NCBI GenBank assembly: GCA_040384625.1
Contig: JAZKIW010000067.1
Coordinates: forward strand, 25,684 to 89,683
Reading direction: 5' to 3'
DNA: 64,000 nt
DNA from: CADEEN01 sp040384625
Lineage (GTDB): Bacteria; Pseudomonadota; Gammaproteobacteria; Burkholderiales; Burkholderiaceae_C
Part shown: in pieces, positions 16,699-25,310 of the stretch
How the letters are laid out: the number at the start of each line of letters is the position of its first letter
How positions within the stretch are numbered: position 1 is the stretch's first letter
Translations under genes and position numbers: made by a program
Notes under the pieces: generated by a model
What the model was told of the DNA's origin: nothing
What the model saw: the letters and a program-made list of their open reading frames with translations, nothing else
Database searches by the model: none

Positions 16699-18456
16699 GT
16701 GTCACTGAATCGCATCAAGATCGGCCCCCGCCTCGCGCTCGCCTTCGGGCTGGTGCTGGCCCTGCTCATGCTCGCTGGCGGCCTGGCCTACCAGCGCCTG
16801 GCCCACATCGCGGGCGAAGTCGAACATCTGCACGAGTACGAGCGTCGCGCCGGGCTCGCCGACGACTGGCGTGCGATGACGTTGCTGAACGCGTCGCGCG
16901 CGATCGCCGTCGCCAAGGCCGCCGGCAGCAGCCAGGTCGCCGACTACTTCGCACCGCGGGTGGTCGAGACTTCGAAACTGATCTCCGCGGCGCAAGCCGA
17001 ATTGAGCAAGCTCATCGACAGCGACATGGGCAAAGCCCTGTTGGCGCGCATCGGTGAACAGCGCCAGACCTACGTCCAGATCCGCGACGAGGTCTTCGCC
17101 AAGATCAAGGCCGGCGACGCCGAAGGCGGCAAGCAGTTGCTCGAAGGCAAGATGCTGCCCGCGTCGGATGCCTACGTGGCCTCGATCGAGACGCTGGCCA
17201 AGTACCAGAAGGACCGCGTCGCCGAGAGCACGGCGCGCATCGAAGCCGCCGTCCAGACCACCCAGGTCGCGATACTGACCCTGGTACTGGTGTCGATCGC
17301 GATCGGTGCGCTCGGCGCCTGGTGGATCACGCGTTCGGTGGTGCAGCCCCTGCGCGAAGCCGTCGAGGATGCCGACGCGATCGGCGCCGGCGACCTGGCG
17401 CGGCGCATCGAGATCGTCGGCCAGGACGAGACCACGGCCCTGAAGCAGGCGCTGGAGCGCATGCAGGCCGCCTTGCGTCGCACCGTGAGCGAGGTCCGGG
17501 GTGGTGCCGACGGCGTTGCCACAGCCAGTGCCGAGATCGCCCAGGGCAACCTCGACCTGAGCCAGCGCACCGAACAGCAGGCCGCGGCGATCGAAGAGAC
17601 CGCTGCCTCCATGGAAGAGCTGGGCTCGACCGTCAGGCAAAACGCCGACAATGCGCGGCAGGCCAACCAGCTGGCGCTGAGCGCCTCCACGGTTGCCACC
17701 CAGGGTGGCGCGGTCGTCGGCCAGGTGGTCGAGACGATGAAGGGCATCAACGACTCGTCAAGGAAGATTGCCGACATCATCAGCACCATCGACGGCATCG
17801 CCTTCCAGACCAACATCCTGGCCCTGAACGCCGCCGTGGAAGCGGCGCGCGCCGGTGAGCAGGGGCGCGGCTTCGCGGTGGTGGCCGGCGAGGTGCGCAA
17901 CCTGGCTCAGCGCAGCGCCGAAGCGGCCAAGGAGATCAAGACCCTGATCAACGCCAGCGTCGAGCGAGTCGCGCAGGGCACGCAGCTGGTCGACCAGGCC
18001 GGCACGACGATGGAAGAGATCGTCGGCTCGATCAAACGCGTGACCGACATCATGGGCGAGATCAGCGCTGCGTCGACCGAGCAGAGCGCGGGCGTGGCCC
18101 AGATCGGCGAGGCGATCACGCAGATGGACCAGACGACGCAGCAGAACGCTGCCCTGGTCGAGCAGAGCGCGGCCGCCGCCGAGAGCTTGAAATCGCAGGC
18201 CCAGCAGCTCGTCGTCGCGATGGCGGTGTTCAAACTCGAACATGACGCCGCAGCTCCGAAGCCCCTCGACGCCACGTGGCGCGGTGCCGAAAGGCGCGGC
18301 CCGCAGCGCGCAACGAATGTCACGCGGCCGTCGTTCGGCGCCAAGGCCCCCGTCAAACCCCAGGCTGTGGCGAAGCCGCGCGCCGAACCGCCAACCCTGA
18401 CGCGTGTGGCCTCCGTGCCGAAAACCGGCACCGACGACGAGTGGACCAGCTTCTGA
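16699..18456 (+). CDS. Methyl-accepting chemotaxis protein 2, with C-terminal EWTSF pentapeptide
   Basis: This chemoreceptor of 585 aa starts at GTG (16699). Membrane segments lie at ~11-30 and ~188-211 with a four-helix-bundle-type periplasmic sensor between, then HAMP, a methylation/signalling helical domain and the conserved hairpin tip. Unlike its two neighbours, it has a ~70-residue flexible Pro/Lys/Arg-rich tail. The tail ends in EWTSF, which fits the xWxxF docking motif for CheR/CheB known from E. coli Tar/Tsr (NWETF). It is therefore expected to be the methylation-competent high-abundance receptor, although cheR and cheB are not in this window. Confidence 0.95.
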   Translation: MSLNRIKIGPRLALAFGLVLALLMLAGGLAYQRLAHIAGEVEHLHEYERRAGLADDWRAMTLLNASRAIAVAKAAGSSQVADYFAPRVVETSKLISAAQAELSKLIDSDMGKALLARIGEQRQTYVQIRDEVFAKIKAGDAEGGKQLLEGKMLPASDAYVASIETLAKYQKDRVAESTARIEAAVQTTQVAILTLVLVSIAIGALGAWWITRSVVQPLREAVEDADAIGAGDLARRIEIVGQDETTALKQALERMQAALRRTVSEVRGGADGVATASAEIAQGNLDLSQRTEQQAAAIEETAASMEELGSTVRQNADNARQANQLALSASTVATQGGAVVGQVVETMKGINDSSRKIADIISTIDGIAFQTNILALNAAVEAARAGEQGRGFAVVAGEVRNLAQRSAEAAKEIKTLINASVERVAQGTQLVDQAGTTMEEIVGSIKRVTDIMGEISAASTEQSAGVAQIGEAITQMDQTTQQNAALVEQSAAAAESLKSQAQQLVVAMAVFKLEHDAAAPKPLDATWRGAERRGPQRATNVTRPSFGAKAPVKPQAVAKPRAEPPTLTRVASVPKTGTDDEWTSF

Positions 18457-18470
18457 GCATGCCGACGGGC

Positions 18471-18497
18471 TCAAGGCTCGCGCAGGAACGTCGATAC
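18471..18497 (+). promoter_or_regulatory. Weak sigma-28-like promoter before the Cache protein gene
   Basis: TCAA (18471-18474), a 15-nt spacer and GTCGATAC (18490-18497) keep the -35 and spacing seen at the motA and cheY promoters but match only 6/8 of the -10. It could raise expression of the Cache gene within the operon. Confidence 0.35.
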
Positions 18498-18527
18498 ATC
18501 CCTATCCCCATTCACAAGGAACCGATC

Positions 18528-18983
18528 ATGAAAGTCACGCATCTCGCCCTCGCAGCCTCACTGTTGACCGCCGCCTTCTTGTCGCACGCCGCAGACGGCG
18601 GCGCCACGCCCGAGCAAGCCACCGCGATGGTCAAGAAGGGTGTCGCCTTCATCAAGGCCAACGGCACCGAAAAGGGCTATGCCGAGATCACCAGCAAGAC
18701 CAGCCCCTTCAAGCAGGACGACCTGTACCTGGTGGTCTACGGCCTGGACGGTGTGGTGCATGCGCACGGCGCGAACGAGAAGATGGTCGGCCGCAACCTG
18801 ATCGAGCTGAAGGACGTCGACGGCAAGGCCTTCGTCAAGGAGCGCGTCGAGCTGGGCATGGCCAAGGTCTCGTTCTGGCAGGACTACAAGTTCACCAACC
18901 CGGAGACGAAGAAGATCGAGCCCAAGTCGATGTACTGCGAACGGCTCGAGAAGACGGTCGTCTGCGGCGGCATCTACAAGTAA
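18528..18983 (+). CDS. Secreted single-Cache-domain protein
   Basis: The protein is 151 aa with a signal peptide (residues 1-21, cleavage after SHA). The rest is one small Cache (sCache_2-like) domain, including the GLDGVVHAHG core and two cysteines near the C-terminus that could form a disulphide. There is no membrane anchor or signalling domain, so it should be a free periplasmic sensor module. It sits between two chemoreceptor genes, 30 bp before MCP 3, behind an AAGGA site. A role as soluble ligand-binding partner of a receptor is inferred from this context. Confidence 0.85.
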   Translation: MKVTHLALAASLLTAAFLSHAADGGATPEQATAMVKKGVAFIKANGTEKGYAEITSKTSPFKQDDLYLVVYGLDGVVHAHGANEKMVGRNLIELKDVDGKAFVKERVELGMAKVSFWQDYKFTNPETKKIEPKSMYCERLEKTVVCGGIYK

Positions 18984-19013
18984 TTCGAACCAGCACGCGC
19001 TCGAAGCCCGGCC

Positions 19014-20555
19014 ATGAAACTCGCCCACAAACTGCTCCTGGCGCCGCTGTTCACCGCCATCGTCTTGCTGGGCACGAGCCAGGTCAACGTCTGGCTGAAT
19101 TCGCGCCAGGCCCAGGACGTGCGCACCGAGTTCGGCACCCAGATGGGCCTGTACAAGGCCCTGGCCGAGAGCCAGGAGCAATTGGCGATGGCCCACGCCG
19201 ACGCGTACCGCACCGTGGCCCTGATCGCCTCGCTCGACGAAGCCAAGGTCAAGGCGGCCCGCGCCGCGCTGGCGCAGCGCACCGGCAAGGTCAAGGCCGG
19301 CCTGCAAGCGCTGGCCGGCCCGCGCGAACAGGCCGACAACGAGCTGGCGCGCATCATCGGCGACGCCACACGCCAGATCGACAGCTACCTGAAAAACGCC
19401 GACGCCGCCATCGACATGTCCACCGTCGATGCCAACACCGGCATCGCAGCGATGCAGGGCGCCGACACCGCGTTTGCTGGCCTGGCCAAGAGCGTGGACC
19501 AGGTGATCGTGCACATCGAGAGCGCGGGCACGGCGGCCGCCGAAGCGGGCGCGGCGCGCTCCCAGCGCATGAATTGGCTGCTCGCCGGACTGGGCCTGGC
19601 CCTGGCCGGCGTGGCGTTGGCTGCAGCCAGCGCGATGCAGCGGCGCTTCGTCGCTGACATCCGTGAGGCCGGGCGCTTCGCGAGCCAGGTCGCCAATGGC
19701 GACTTGCACGCCAGCCTGGAGACGGAGCGGCGCGACGAGGTCGGCGACCTGATGCGCGCGCTGGGCGCTATGCAGGCCCAGCTACACCAGGTGGTGGGTG
19801 AGGTGCGCGCCTCCGCCGACAGCATCGCCTTGGCCAGCGCCGAAGTCGCCCAGGGCAACAACGACCTGTCGCAACGCACCGAGAGCGCGGCCTCGAACCT
19901 GCAGCAGACAGCGGCCTCGATGGAGCAGCTCACCGTCACGCTGCGTCACAGCAGCGACGCGGCACAACAGGCCAATCAGCTCGCCAGCTCGGCCTCCGAC
20001 GTCGCACAACGCGGTGGTGTCGTGGTGTCGCAGGTGGTCAGCACGATGAACGACATCAATGCCTCGTCGAAGAAGATCGCCGACATCATCGGCACCATCG
20101 ACGGCATCGCCTTCCAAACCAATATCCTGGCCCTGAATGCCGCCGTCGAAGCGGCACGTGCCGGCGAGCAAGGACGCGGCTTCGCCGTCGTCGCCAGCGA
20201 GGTGCGCAACCTGGCCCAACGCTCGGCCGCCGCGGCCAAGGAAATCAAGGCCTTGATCGGCAGCTCGGTCGAGCGCGTCGAATCCGGTGGGCGCCTGGTG
20301 GCCGATGCGGGCAAGACGATGCACGAGATCGTCGCCAGCGTGCAGCGCGTGACCGACATCATTGCCGAGATCACCGCGGCAGCGAACGAACAGAGCCAGG
20401 GCATCGGCCAGGTCAACGGCTCCGTCAACCAGCTCGACCAGATGACGCAACAGAACGCCGCCCTGGTAGAGCAGAGCGCCGCCGCTGCAGAAAGCCTGCG
20501 CGAACAGGCCGGCAAGCTATCGGGCGTCGTTGCGACGTTCAAGCTGACGGCCTGA
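19014..20555 (+). CDS. Methyl-accepting chemotaxis protein 3
   Basis: This chemoreceptor of 513 aa has membrane segments at ~8-26 and ~186-207 around a helical periplasmic sensor. HAMP and a cytoplasmic signalling domain follow, with the same conserved tip as the two upstream receptors. It ends VVATFKLTA without a docking pentapeptide. It lies 30 bp behind the Cache protein gene and is the last gene of the che operon; the usual cheR-cheD-cheB genes do not follow. Confidence 0.95.
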   Translation: MKLAHKLLLAPLFTAIVLLGTSQVNVWLNSRQAQDVRTEFGTQMGLYKALAESQEQLAMAHADAYRTVALIASLDEAKVKAARAALAQRTGKVKAGLQALAGPREQADNELARIIGDATRQIDSYLKNADAAIDMSTVDANTGIAAMQGADTAFAGLAKSVDQVIVHIESAGTAAAEAGAARSQRMNWLLAGLGLALAGVALAAASAMQRRFVADIREAGRFASQVANGDLHASLETERRDEVGDLMRALGAMQAQLHQVVGEVRASADSIALASAEVAQGNNDLSQRTESAASNLQQTAASMEQLTVTLRHSSDAAQQANQLASSASDVAQRGGVVVSQVVSTMNDINASSKKIADIIGTIDGIAFQTNILALNAAVEAARAGEQGRGFAVVASEVRNLAQRSAAAAKEIKALIGSSVERVESGGRLVADAGKTMHEIVASVQRVTDIIAEITAAANEQSQGIGQVNGSVNQLDQMTQQNAALVEQSAAAAESLREQAGKLSGVVATFKLTA

Positions 20556-20580
20556 TCTGCTCGCAAGGATGGGACGACGC

Positions 20581-20798
20581 CTGCAAAGGCGCGGCCGGGG
20601 CTTGGGCGTTTCGCGAGAAGACTCAGCGCTGCCTCGCGGCAGGCGCTGCCGGGTGGGGGTGACCTGTGGGGCGGCGAGGAGCGCAAGGCTTGGGGTCGGC
20701 GCGCGCAGCGCGCTTCGTCAACTGACTCCTGAGCACCACAGCGAAGTGGGCCTGAAGGGCCCACCGCCCCAGTGGTAGCCCCCGCCGGGCACCGCCTG
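20581..20798. repeat. Dispersed intergenic repeat, copy B
   Basis: This 218-bp non-coding element is the direct partner of 9157-9433. It shares the start, the end and a 42-base identical core with a GTGGGCC/GGCCCAC hairpin, and lacks the ~60-base insertion of copy A. It fills most of the gap between MCP 3 and the small protein at 20918. A bulged hairpin around GCTGCC-TCGC-GGCAGGC follows the MCP 3 stop. Confidence 0.8.
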
Positions 20799-20812
20799 CC
20801 GCGACGCGCGGT

Positions 20813-20846
20813 GCAGCGCAGCGCAGCGCAGCGCAGCGCAGCGCAG
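20813..20846. repeat. Tandem GCAGC pentamer array
   Basis: Six full and one partial perfect copies of the 5-mer GCAGC lie directly after the dispersed repeat, in non-coding DNA. Slippage could change the copy number, but no gene start is close enough on the plus strand to be affected. Confidence 0.85.
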
Positions 20847-20884
20847 AAACAAGAACGCCCGGCCGATCCGAAGATCGCCGGGCG
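20847..20884 (-). terminator. Intrinsic terminator after the small membrane protein gene
   Basis: Read on the minus strand, a 12-bp GC-rich stem with one bulge closes a TTCG loop (20857-20884) and is followed by GTTCTTGTTT. It lies 34 bp beyond the stop codon of the small gene at 20918-21082. Confidence 0.75.
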
Positions 20885-20917
20885 CCTGGTGGATCGGCTC
20901 GCTGGCTTTGCCGAAGA

Positions 20918-21082
20918 TCAGCTTTGCACAGCCACCGCAGCGGCTTGCTGCGCCAACCTGGCGTCGACACGCACATCCTGTGTCGCCATGGCATCGATGC
21001 TGCCCAGCATGGCCAGGGTGACGATGGCGGCCAGCACGAAGGCGCTGCTGCGTTGGATCAGGTCTTGGCGGGTGGTGTTCAT
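20918..21082 (-). CDS. Small hypothetical protein with one hydrophobic segment
   Basis: The protein is 54 aa. A polar N-terminus (MNTTRQDLIQRSS) precedes a hydrophobic stretch at residues ~14-30 that could be a membrane segment or signal sequence. A charged Ala/Gln-rich end follows. A GGAG ribosome site stands 6 nt before the ATG and a good terminator follows the stop, which together support a real gene. No function can be assigned. It lies downstream of, and on the same strand as, the FtsX-type permease. Confidence 0.6.
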   Translation of the reverse strand: MNTTRQDLIQRSSAFVLAAIVTLAMLGSIDAMATQDVRVDARLAQQAAAVAVQS

Positions 21083-21212
21083 GTTGGGCTCCAGGGGTGG
21101 GTGTCTTGCGATGGAGTGAACTGTAGGCACCCGCGCCACTCGCTCACAGCCGCTTGCGACGCACGGCGGGACGGACGCGATGAGATGCCGCCGCAGCGGA
21201 TGAACGTCCGCC

Positions 21213-23765
21213 CTACTCCATCGCCGCCTTGCGCAGCGTCTCCACCACCGGCCGGCGCAGCACTTCGCGCAGGCCCCACCAGCCCGCCGCCAGGGCCAGC
21301 AGGGCGCCAGCGGCACCGCCCGCCAGGGGCACCCACCAGGACGCGGTCCACTGGAACTCGAAGGCGTAGCGTGCCAGTGCCCAGCCGACGACCATCGCCG
21401 CGATCGAGGCCAGCACGCCGGCCAGGGCGCCGACGCCGAGCAGCTCGGCGCGCTGCACCTGGGCCAGCAGGGTCCGGCCGGCACCCAGGGCGCGCATCAC
21501 CGCGAACTCGCGCGCGCGCGCTTCGCGCGTCGCGCTGACGGCCGCGAACAGCACAACCAGGCCGGCGGCGAGGGTGAAGGCGAACAGGAACTCGACCGCC
21601 CGCACCACCTGGTCGAGCACGCGCTGGACCTGGCCGATCTGGGCCGACACGTCGACCGTGGTGATGTTGGGGAAGTCGCGCGCCAGGGCATTGTCGAAAC
21701 CGGGTTGTTCGGGCGCACGGAAGGCGGCGATGGTGGTCACCGGCAAGTCGGGCATCGCGGCGTTGGGGAAGAGCACGAAGAAGTTGACCCTCATCGAACC
21801 CCAGTCGACCTTGCGCAGGCTGGTGATGCGGCCCTCGCGGGCCTGGCCGGCGATGTCAAAGCGCAGGCGGTCGCCGAGCTTGACGCCGAGCGTCGTCGCC
21901 AGGCCTTCCTCGACGCTGAGCGCGTCGGCCTCTTCGGCGGTCCAGCGCCCGCCGACAACGCTGTTGTGGCCGGGCAGGCGCGCGTCATGGCTGAGGTTGA
22001 ACTCGCGCTCGACCAGACGCTTGGCGCGGTCTTCGGCAAAGTCACCCGGCGTGACCGGGCGGTTGTTGATCGCCACGAGGCGGCCACGGATCATCGGATA
22101 CCAGTCGTACTGCGCCACGCCCGCTGCGGCCAGGGTCTGCTTGAAAGTGGCACCCTGCTCGGGCTGGATGTTGATGACGAAGCGGTTCGGCGCATCGGTC
22201 GGGGTAGCGGCACGCCAGCTGGCGACGAGGTCGGTACGCAGCAGCACCAGCAGCACCAGGGCGAGCAGGCCGATCGACAAGGCCGAGACCTGGAGCACCG
22301 CGAAGGCCGGCCGAGCGGCAATCTGGCGCGTGGCCAAGACCAGCCAGCGCGGGGCCCCCGCTTCGGGCACGGCGCGCTTCAAGACCAGCACGGCGGCCCA
22401 GGACAGCAAGGCGAACAAGGCGGCCGCCGCGGCAAAGCCGCCGACTGCGATCACGCCCAGCTTCCAGTCCGCCGACACCGCCAGCAGCAAGGCGGCGAAG
22501 CCCAGCGCACCGGCAAGCAGCACGGCCAGCGAGGTCGCCTTCAGCGCGCCGACATCGCGCCGGATCACGCGCAAGGGCGGCACGCGTGCCAGCTGCAGCA
22601 CCGGCGGCAGGCCGAAGCCGACCAGCAGGGTGAAGCCAACCCCGGCCCCGAACAGGGCCGGCCAGACGCCTGGCGCTGGCAGTTCGACGTTCACCAGGCC
22701 CGCAAGCAGCCAGACAAAGACGTAATGCACCGCCAGCCCGAGCGCCACGCCGGCCGCGCTGGCCAGGGCACCGACCAGGCCGAACTCCAGGCCGTAGGCC
22801 AGTGCGATCGAGCGCTGCGGCTGGCCGAGCACGCGCAGCATGGCGCAGTCGTCGAGGTGGCCGTTGGCGAAGTCGCGCGAGGCAATCGCCACCGCCACGG
22901 CGGCGAGCAGGGCCGCCAGCAGGGCCACCAAGTTGAGGAATTTCTCGGCCCGGGCCAGGGTCTGCTTCATCTCGGGCCGGCCCGAGTCCATCGACTCGAC
23001 GCGCAGCCCGCGCAGCTTCTTCTGGTCAATCTGGGTCTCGGCCCACTGCACGAAGGCCGCGACATCGGCGTCCTGCCCGACGGGCGAGGCCACGGCGAGG
23101 CGGTAGTTGACGCGGCTTGCCGGCTGCACCAGGCCGGTGGCAGCGAGATCGACGTGGTTCACCATCACCCGCGGCGCAAAGCTCATGAAGCCGGCCCCGC
23201 GGTCAGGCTCGATGACGATCAGGCGTGCGATCTTCAACGCTGCATCGCCGAGCAGGAGGGTGTCGCCCATCTTCAGCTGCAACGCATCGAGCAGGCCTGC
23301 ATCGACCCACACCGAGCCGCGCTCTGGCGCGCCGGCGGCGTCGAGCGTCTGGGCCTCGGGATCATTCTTCAGCTTCAGGCGGCCGCGCAGCGGGTAGGCC
23401 TCGCTGACCGCCTTGACCGCCACTAGGCGCGAGGCCCCACCCTGCGCTTCGGGCGCCCGGCCCATGCTCGGAAAGCTGACCATGGTGGCCACCGACAGGG
23501 CGCGCGTGCGGGCCTCGTCGATGAAGGCCTGGGGCGAGGGTTGGTCGCTGGCGACGATGGCGTCGCCGCCGAGCATCTGCCGCGCGTCGCGCGCCAGGCC
23601 GCGCTCCAGCCGGTCGGCGAAGAAGCCGACCGCCGTCAGTGCCGCCACCGCCAGCGTGACAGCCACCAGGAGCAGGCGCAGTTCGCCGGCGCGGAAGTCA
23701 CGCTGGGTCTGGCGCCAGGCGAGGGACCAGATCGAAGGGCGGCGGGGGGCGATGGGCTCAGGCAT
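21213..23765 (-). CDS. FtsX-family ABC transporter permease (YbbP-like)
   Basis: The protein is 850 aa. A first membrane segment (~35-55) is followed by a large periplasmic domain, three central segments (~240-350) and a second duplicated half. That second half has its own periplasmic region and three terminal FtsX-type segments (~735-840). This duplicated layout and length match YbbP-type permeases. The start MPEPIAPRRP at 23765 was chosen over an upstream ATG with no homology. Members normally pair with a LolD/YbbA-like ATPase; none is encoded next to it here. Confidence 0.88.
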   Translation of the reverse strand: MPEPIAPRRPSIWSLAWRQTQRDFRAGELRLLLVAVTLAVAALTAVGFFADRLERGLARDARQMLGGDAIVASDQPSPQAFIDEARTRALSVATMVSFPSMGRAPEAQGGASRLVAVKAVSEAYPLRGRLKLKNDPEAQTLDAAGAPERGSVWVDAGLLDALQLKMGDTLLLGDAALKIARLIVIEPDRGAGFMSFAPRVMVNHVDLAATGLVQPASRVNYRLAVASPVGQDADVAAFVQWAETQIDQKKLRGLRVESMDSGRPEMKQTLARAEKFLNLVALLAALLAAVAVAIASRDFANGHLDDCAMLRVLGQPQRSIALAYGLEFGLVGALASAAGVALGLAVHYVFVWLLAGLVNVELPAPGVWPALFGAGVGFTLLVGFGLPPVLQLARVPPLRVIRRDVGALKATSLAVLLAGALGFAALLLAVSADWKLGVIAVGGFAAAAALFALLSWAAVLVLKRAVPEAGAPRWLVLATRQIAARPAFAVLQVSALSIGLLALVLLVLLRTDLVASWRAATPTDAPNRFVINIQPEQGATFKQTLAAAGVAQYDWYPMIRGRLVAINNRPVTPGDFAEDRAKRLVEREFNLSHDARLPGHNSVVGGRWTAEEADALSVEEGLATTLGVKLGDRLRFDIAGQAREGRITSLRKVDWGSMRVNFFVLFPNAAMPDLPVTTIAAFRAPEQPGFDNALARDFPNITTVDVSAQIGQVQRVLDQVVRAVEFLFAFTLAAGLVVLFAAVSATREARAREFAVMRALGAGRTLLAQVQRAELLGVGALAGVLASIAAMVVGWALARYAFEFQWTASWWVPLAGGAAGALLALAAGWWGLREVLRRPVVETLRKAAME

Positions 23766-23865
23766 GGTGCAAAGGTAACCGATGCGCGCCAGCGTACAAG
23801 GCTTGCGCATGCCGCGTGCAGTCGACTGCAACGGCAAGGACGGGGCATTGCGCTCCAATCAGGTC

Positions 23866-24729
23866 ATGCACTCAACCCCTCTGCCCTCGATCTTCGTCTC
23901 CCACGGCTCGCCGATGATCGCCCTCGAACCGCGCGCGGCCGGCGCCTTCCTGCAGCGCCTGGGCCCGGCCATCGAGGCCAGCTTCGACCGCCCGAAGGCA
24001 ATCCTGATGCTGTCGGCGCACACGCTGGCGCGAGCGCCGGTCCTGCTGGCCGCCGAGCGCCACGAAGCGGTGTACGACTTCGGCGGCTTCGACCCGAAGC
24101 TGTTCACGCTGCGCTACGACGCGCCCGGCGCGCCGGCCCTGGCCGCGCGCGTGCAGGCCCTGCTCGCCGACGCCGGCATCGCCGCGCAGAGCCTGCCGCA
24201 GGGCGGCCTCGACCACGGCATCTGGACGCCGCTGCGCTATGCCTGGCCCGGCGCCGACGTCCCGGTGCTGCCGCTGGCCTGGGTGCCGACGCAAAGGCCG
24301 GCTGAGCAATTCGCGCTCGGCCGCGCCCTGGCGCCGCTGGCGCACGAAGGCGTGCTGGTCGTCGGCAGCGGCAGCATCACGCACAACCTGCGTCGCGTCT
24401 TCGCCGGCGGCTTGAAGGTCGAGGCCGAGCAGACCGAGATCGCCGAGAGCGCGGCCTTCCGCGACTGGATGCTGTCGCGCAGCAGCGCGCGCGACTGGGA
24501 GGCCCTGTTCGCCTACCGCGCGCAAGCCCCGCACGCGGCCGATATGCACCCGAGCGACGAACATCTGCTGCCCTGGTACATCGCGGCCGGCACCGGCGGC
24601 CGCGAGCACGCGCCGCTGAGGCTGCACGACAGCGTGACCTACGGTGCGCTGGGCATGGATGCCTATGCCTTCGGCGCGTCGGCACCCAAGCTCGTGGCGG
24701 CTCTCGACGGCGCCACAATGGCCGCTTGA
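23866..24729 (+). CDS. 4,5-DOPA-extradiol-dioxygenase-type (LigB-family) ring-cleavage enzyme
   Basis: The protein is 287 aa and cytosolic. It has the DODA/YgiD-type LigB fold with candidate metal ligands H13 (FVSHGSP), H52 (LSAHT), H173 (GSGSITHNLR) and H228/H233 (HPSDEHLLPW). Members cleave DOPA or other catechols in vitro, and the natural substrate in bacteria is usually unknown. It is divergent from the permease and overlaps the next gene by 4 bp. It is unrelated at the operon level to the gallate dioxygenase at 38.5 kb. Confidence 0.88.
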   Translation: MHSTPLPSIFVSHGSPMIALEPRAAGAFLQRLGPAIEASFDRPKAILMLSAHTLARAPVLLAAERHEAVYDFGGFDPKLFTLRYDAPGAPALAARVQALLADAGIAAQSLPQGGLDHGIWTPLRYAWPGADVPVLPLAWVPTQRPAEQFALGRALAPLAHEGVLVVGSGSITHNLRRVFAGGLKVEAEQTEIAESAAFRDWMLSRSSARDWEALFAYRAQAPHAADMHPSDEHLLPWYIAAGTGGREHAPLRLHDSVTYGALGMDAYAFGASAPKLVAALDGATMAA

Positions 24730-25310
24730 CGCCACTCGCCTCGATCACCACCCCACGCCTGCTGCTGCGCGCCAGCGATCCGGACATGGCCGCCGCGGTG
24801 GCTGCGTTCTACCGCCGCAACCGCACGCCCCATGCACGCTGGAACCCGCCGCTCGACGAATCGATGTTCAGCGTCGACGGCCAGGCCGCACGCCTGGCCG
24901 AGTCGGCGGCAGCCGCCGCGGCGGGCACAGGCATCGGCTGGTGGCTGTTCGCGCCCGACGCGCCGGACGTCGCGCTGGGTCAGATCCACTTCTCGCAGCT
25001 GGTGCGCCGCGCGTTCTGCAACGCCATGCTGGGTTATGCGATCGACGCCGGGCACGAAGGCCGCGGCCTGATGCGCGAAGCGCTCGAGGCGGCGCTGTCC
25101 GACGCCTTCGGCCCGCGTGTGCAGCTGCACCGCGTGCAGGCCAACGTGCGCCCGGAGAACACGCGCAGCCTGGCGCTGCTGGCACGGCTGGCCTTCGAGC
25201 GAGAGGGCCTGGCGCGCGAGTACCTGTTCATCGACGGTGCCTGGCGCGACCACGTTATGACGGCCAGGCGCCACCCGAGCTGGCCGGCAGACGCCGCGCC
25301 GTCGGTCTGA
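24726..25310 (+). CDS. GNAT N-acetyltransferase (RimJ/RimL type), TTG start
   Basis: The protein is 194 aa. The start is TTG at 24726, overlapping the stop of the dioxygenase gene (TTGA). It is preferred because it retains the first beta-strand (TTPRLLLRAS) typical of RimJ/RimL-like GNATs; the next ATG (24786) would cut it off. The acetyl-CoA loop region (YAIDAGHEGRGLMREAL) lies at ~100-116. It probably acetylates a protein or small amine; the substrate is unknown. It converges with the next gene with no space between stops. Confidence 0.85.
   Translation: MTPLASITTPRLLLRASDPDMAAAVAAFYRRNRTPHARWNPPLDESMFSVDGQAARLAESAAAAAAGTGIGWWLFAPDAPDVALGQIHFSQLVRRAFCNAMLGYAIDAGHEGRGLMREALEAALSDAFGPRVQLHRVQANVRPENTRSLALLARLAFEREGLAREYLFIDGAWRDHVMTARRHPSWPADAAPSV

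Noticed and set aside
20623..20994. Open frame over repeat copy B, the tandem pentamer and the terminator
   Set aside because: It overlaps three non-coding elements and the small gene at 20918, and has no conserved features.
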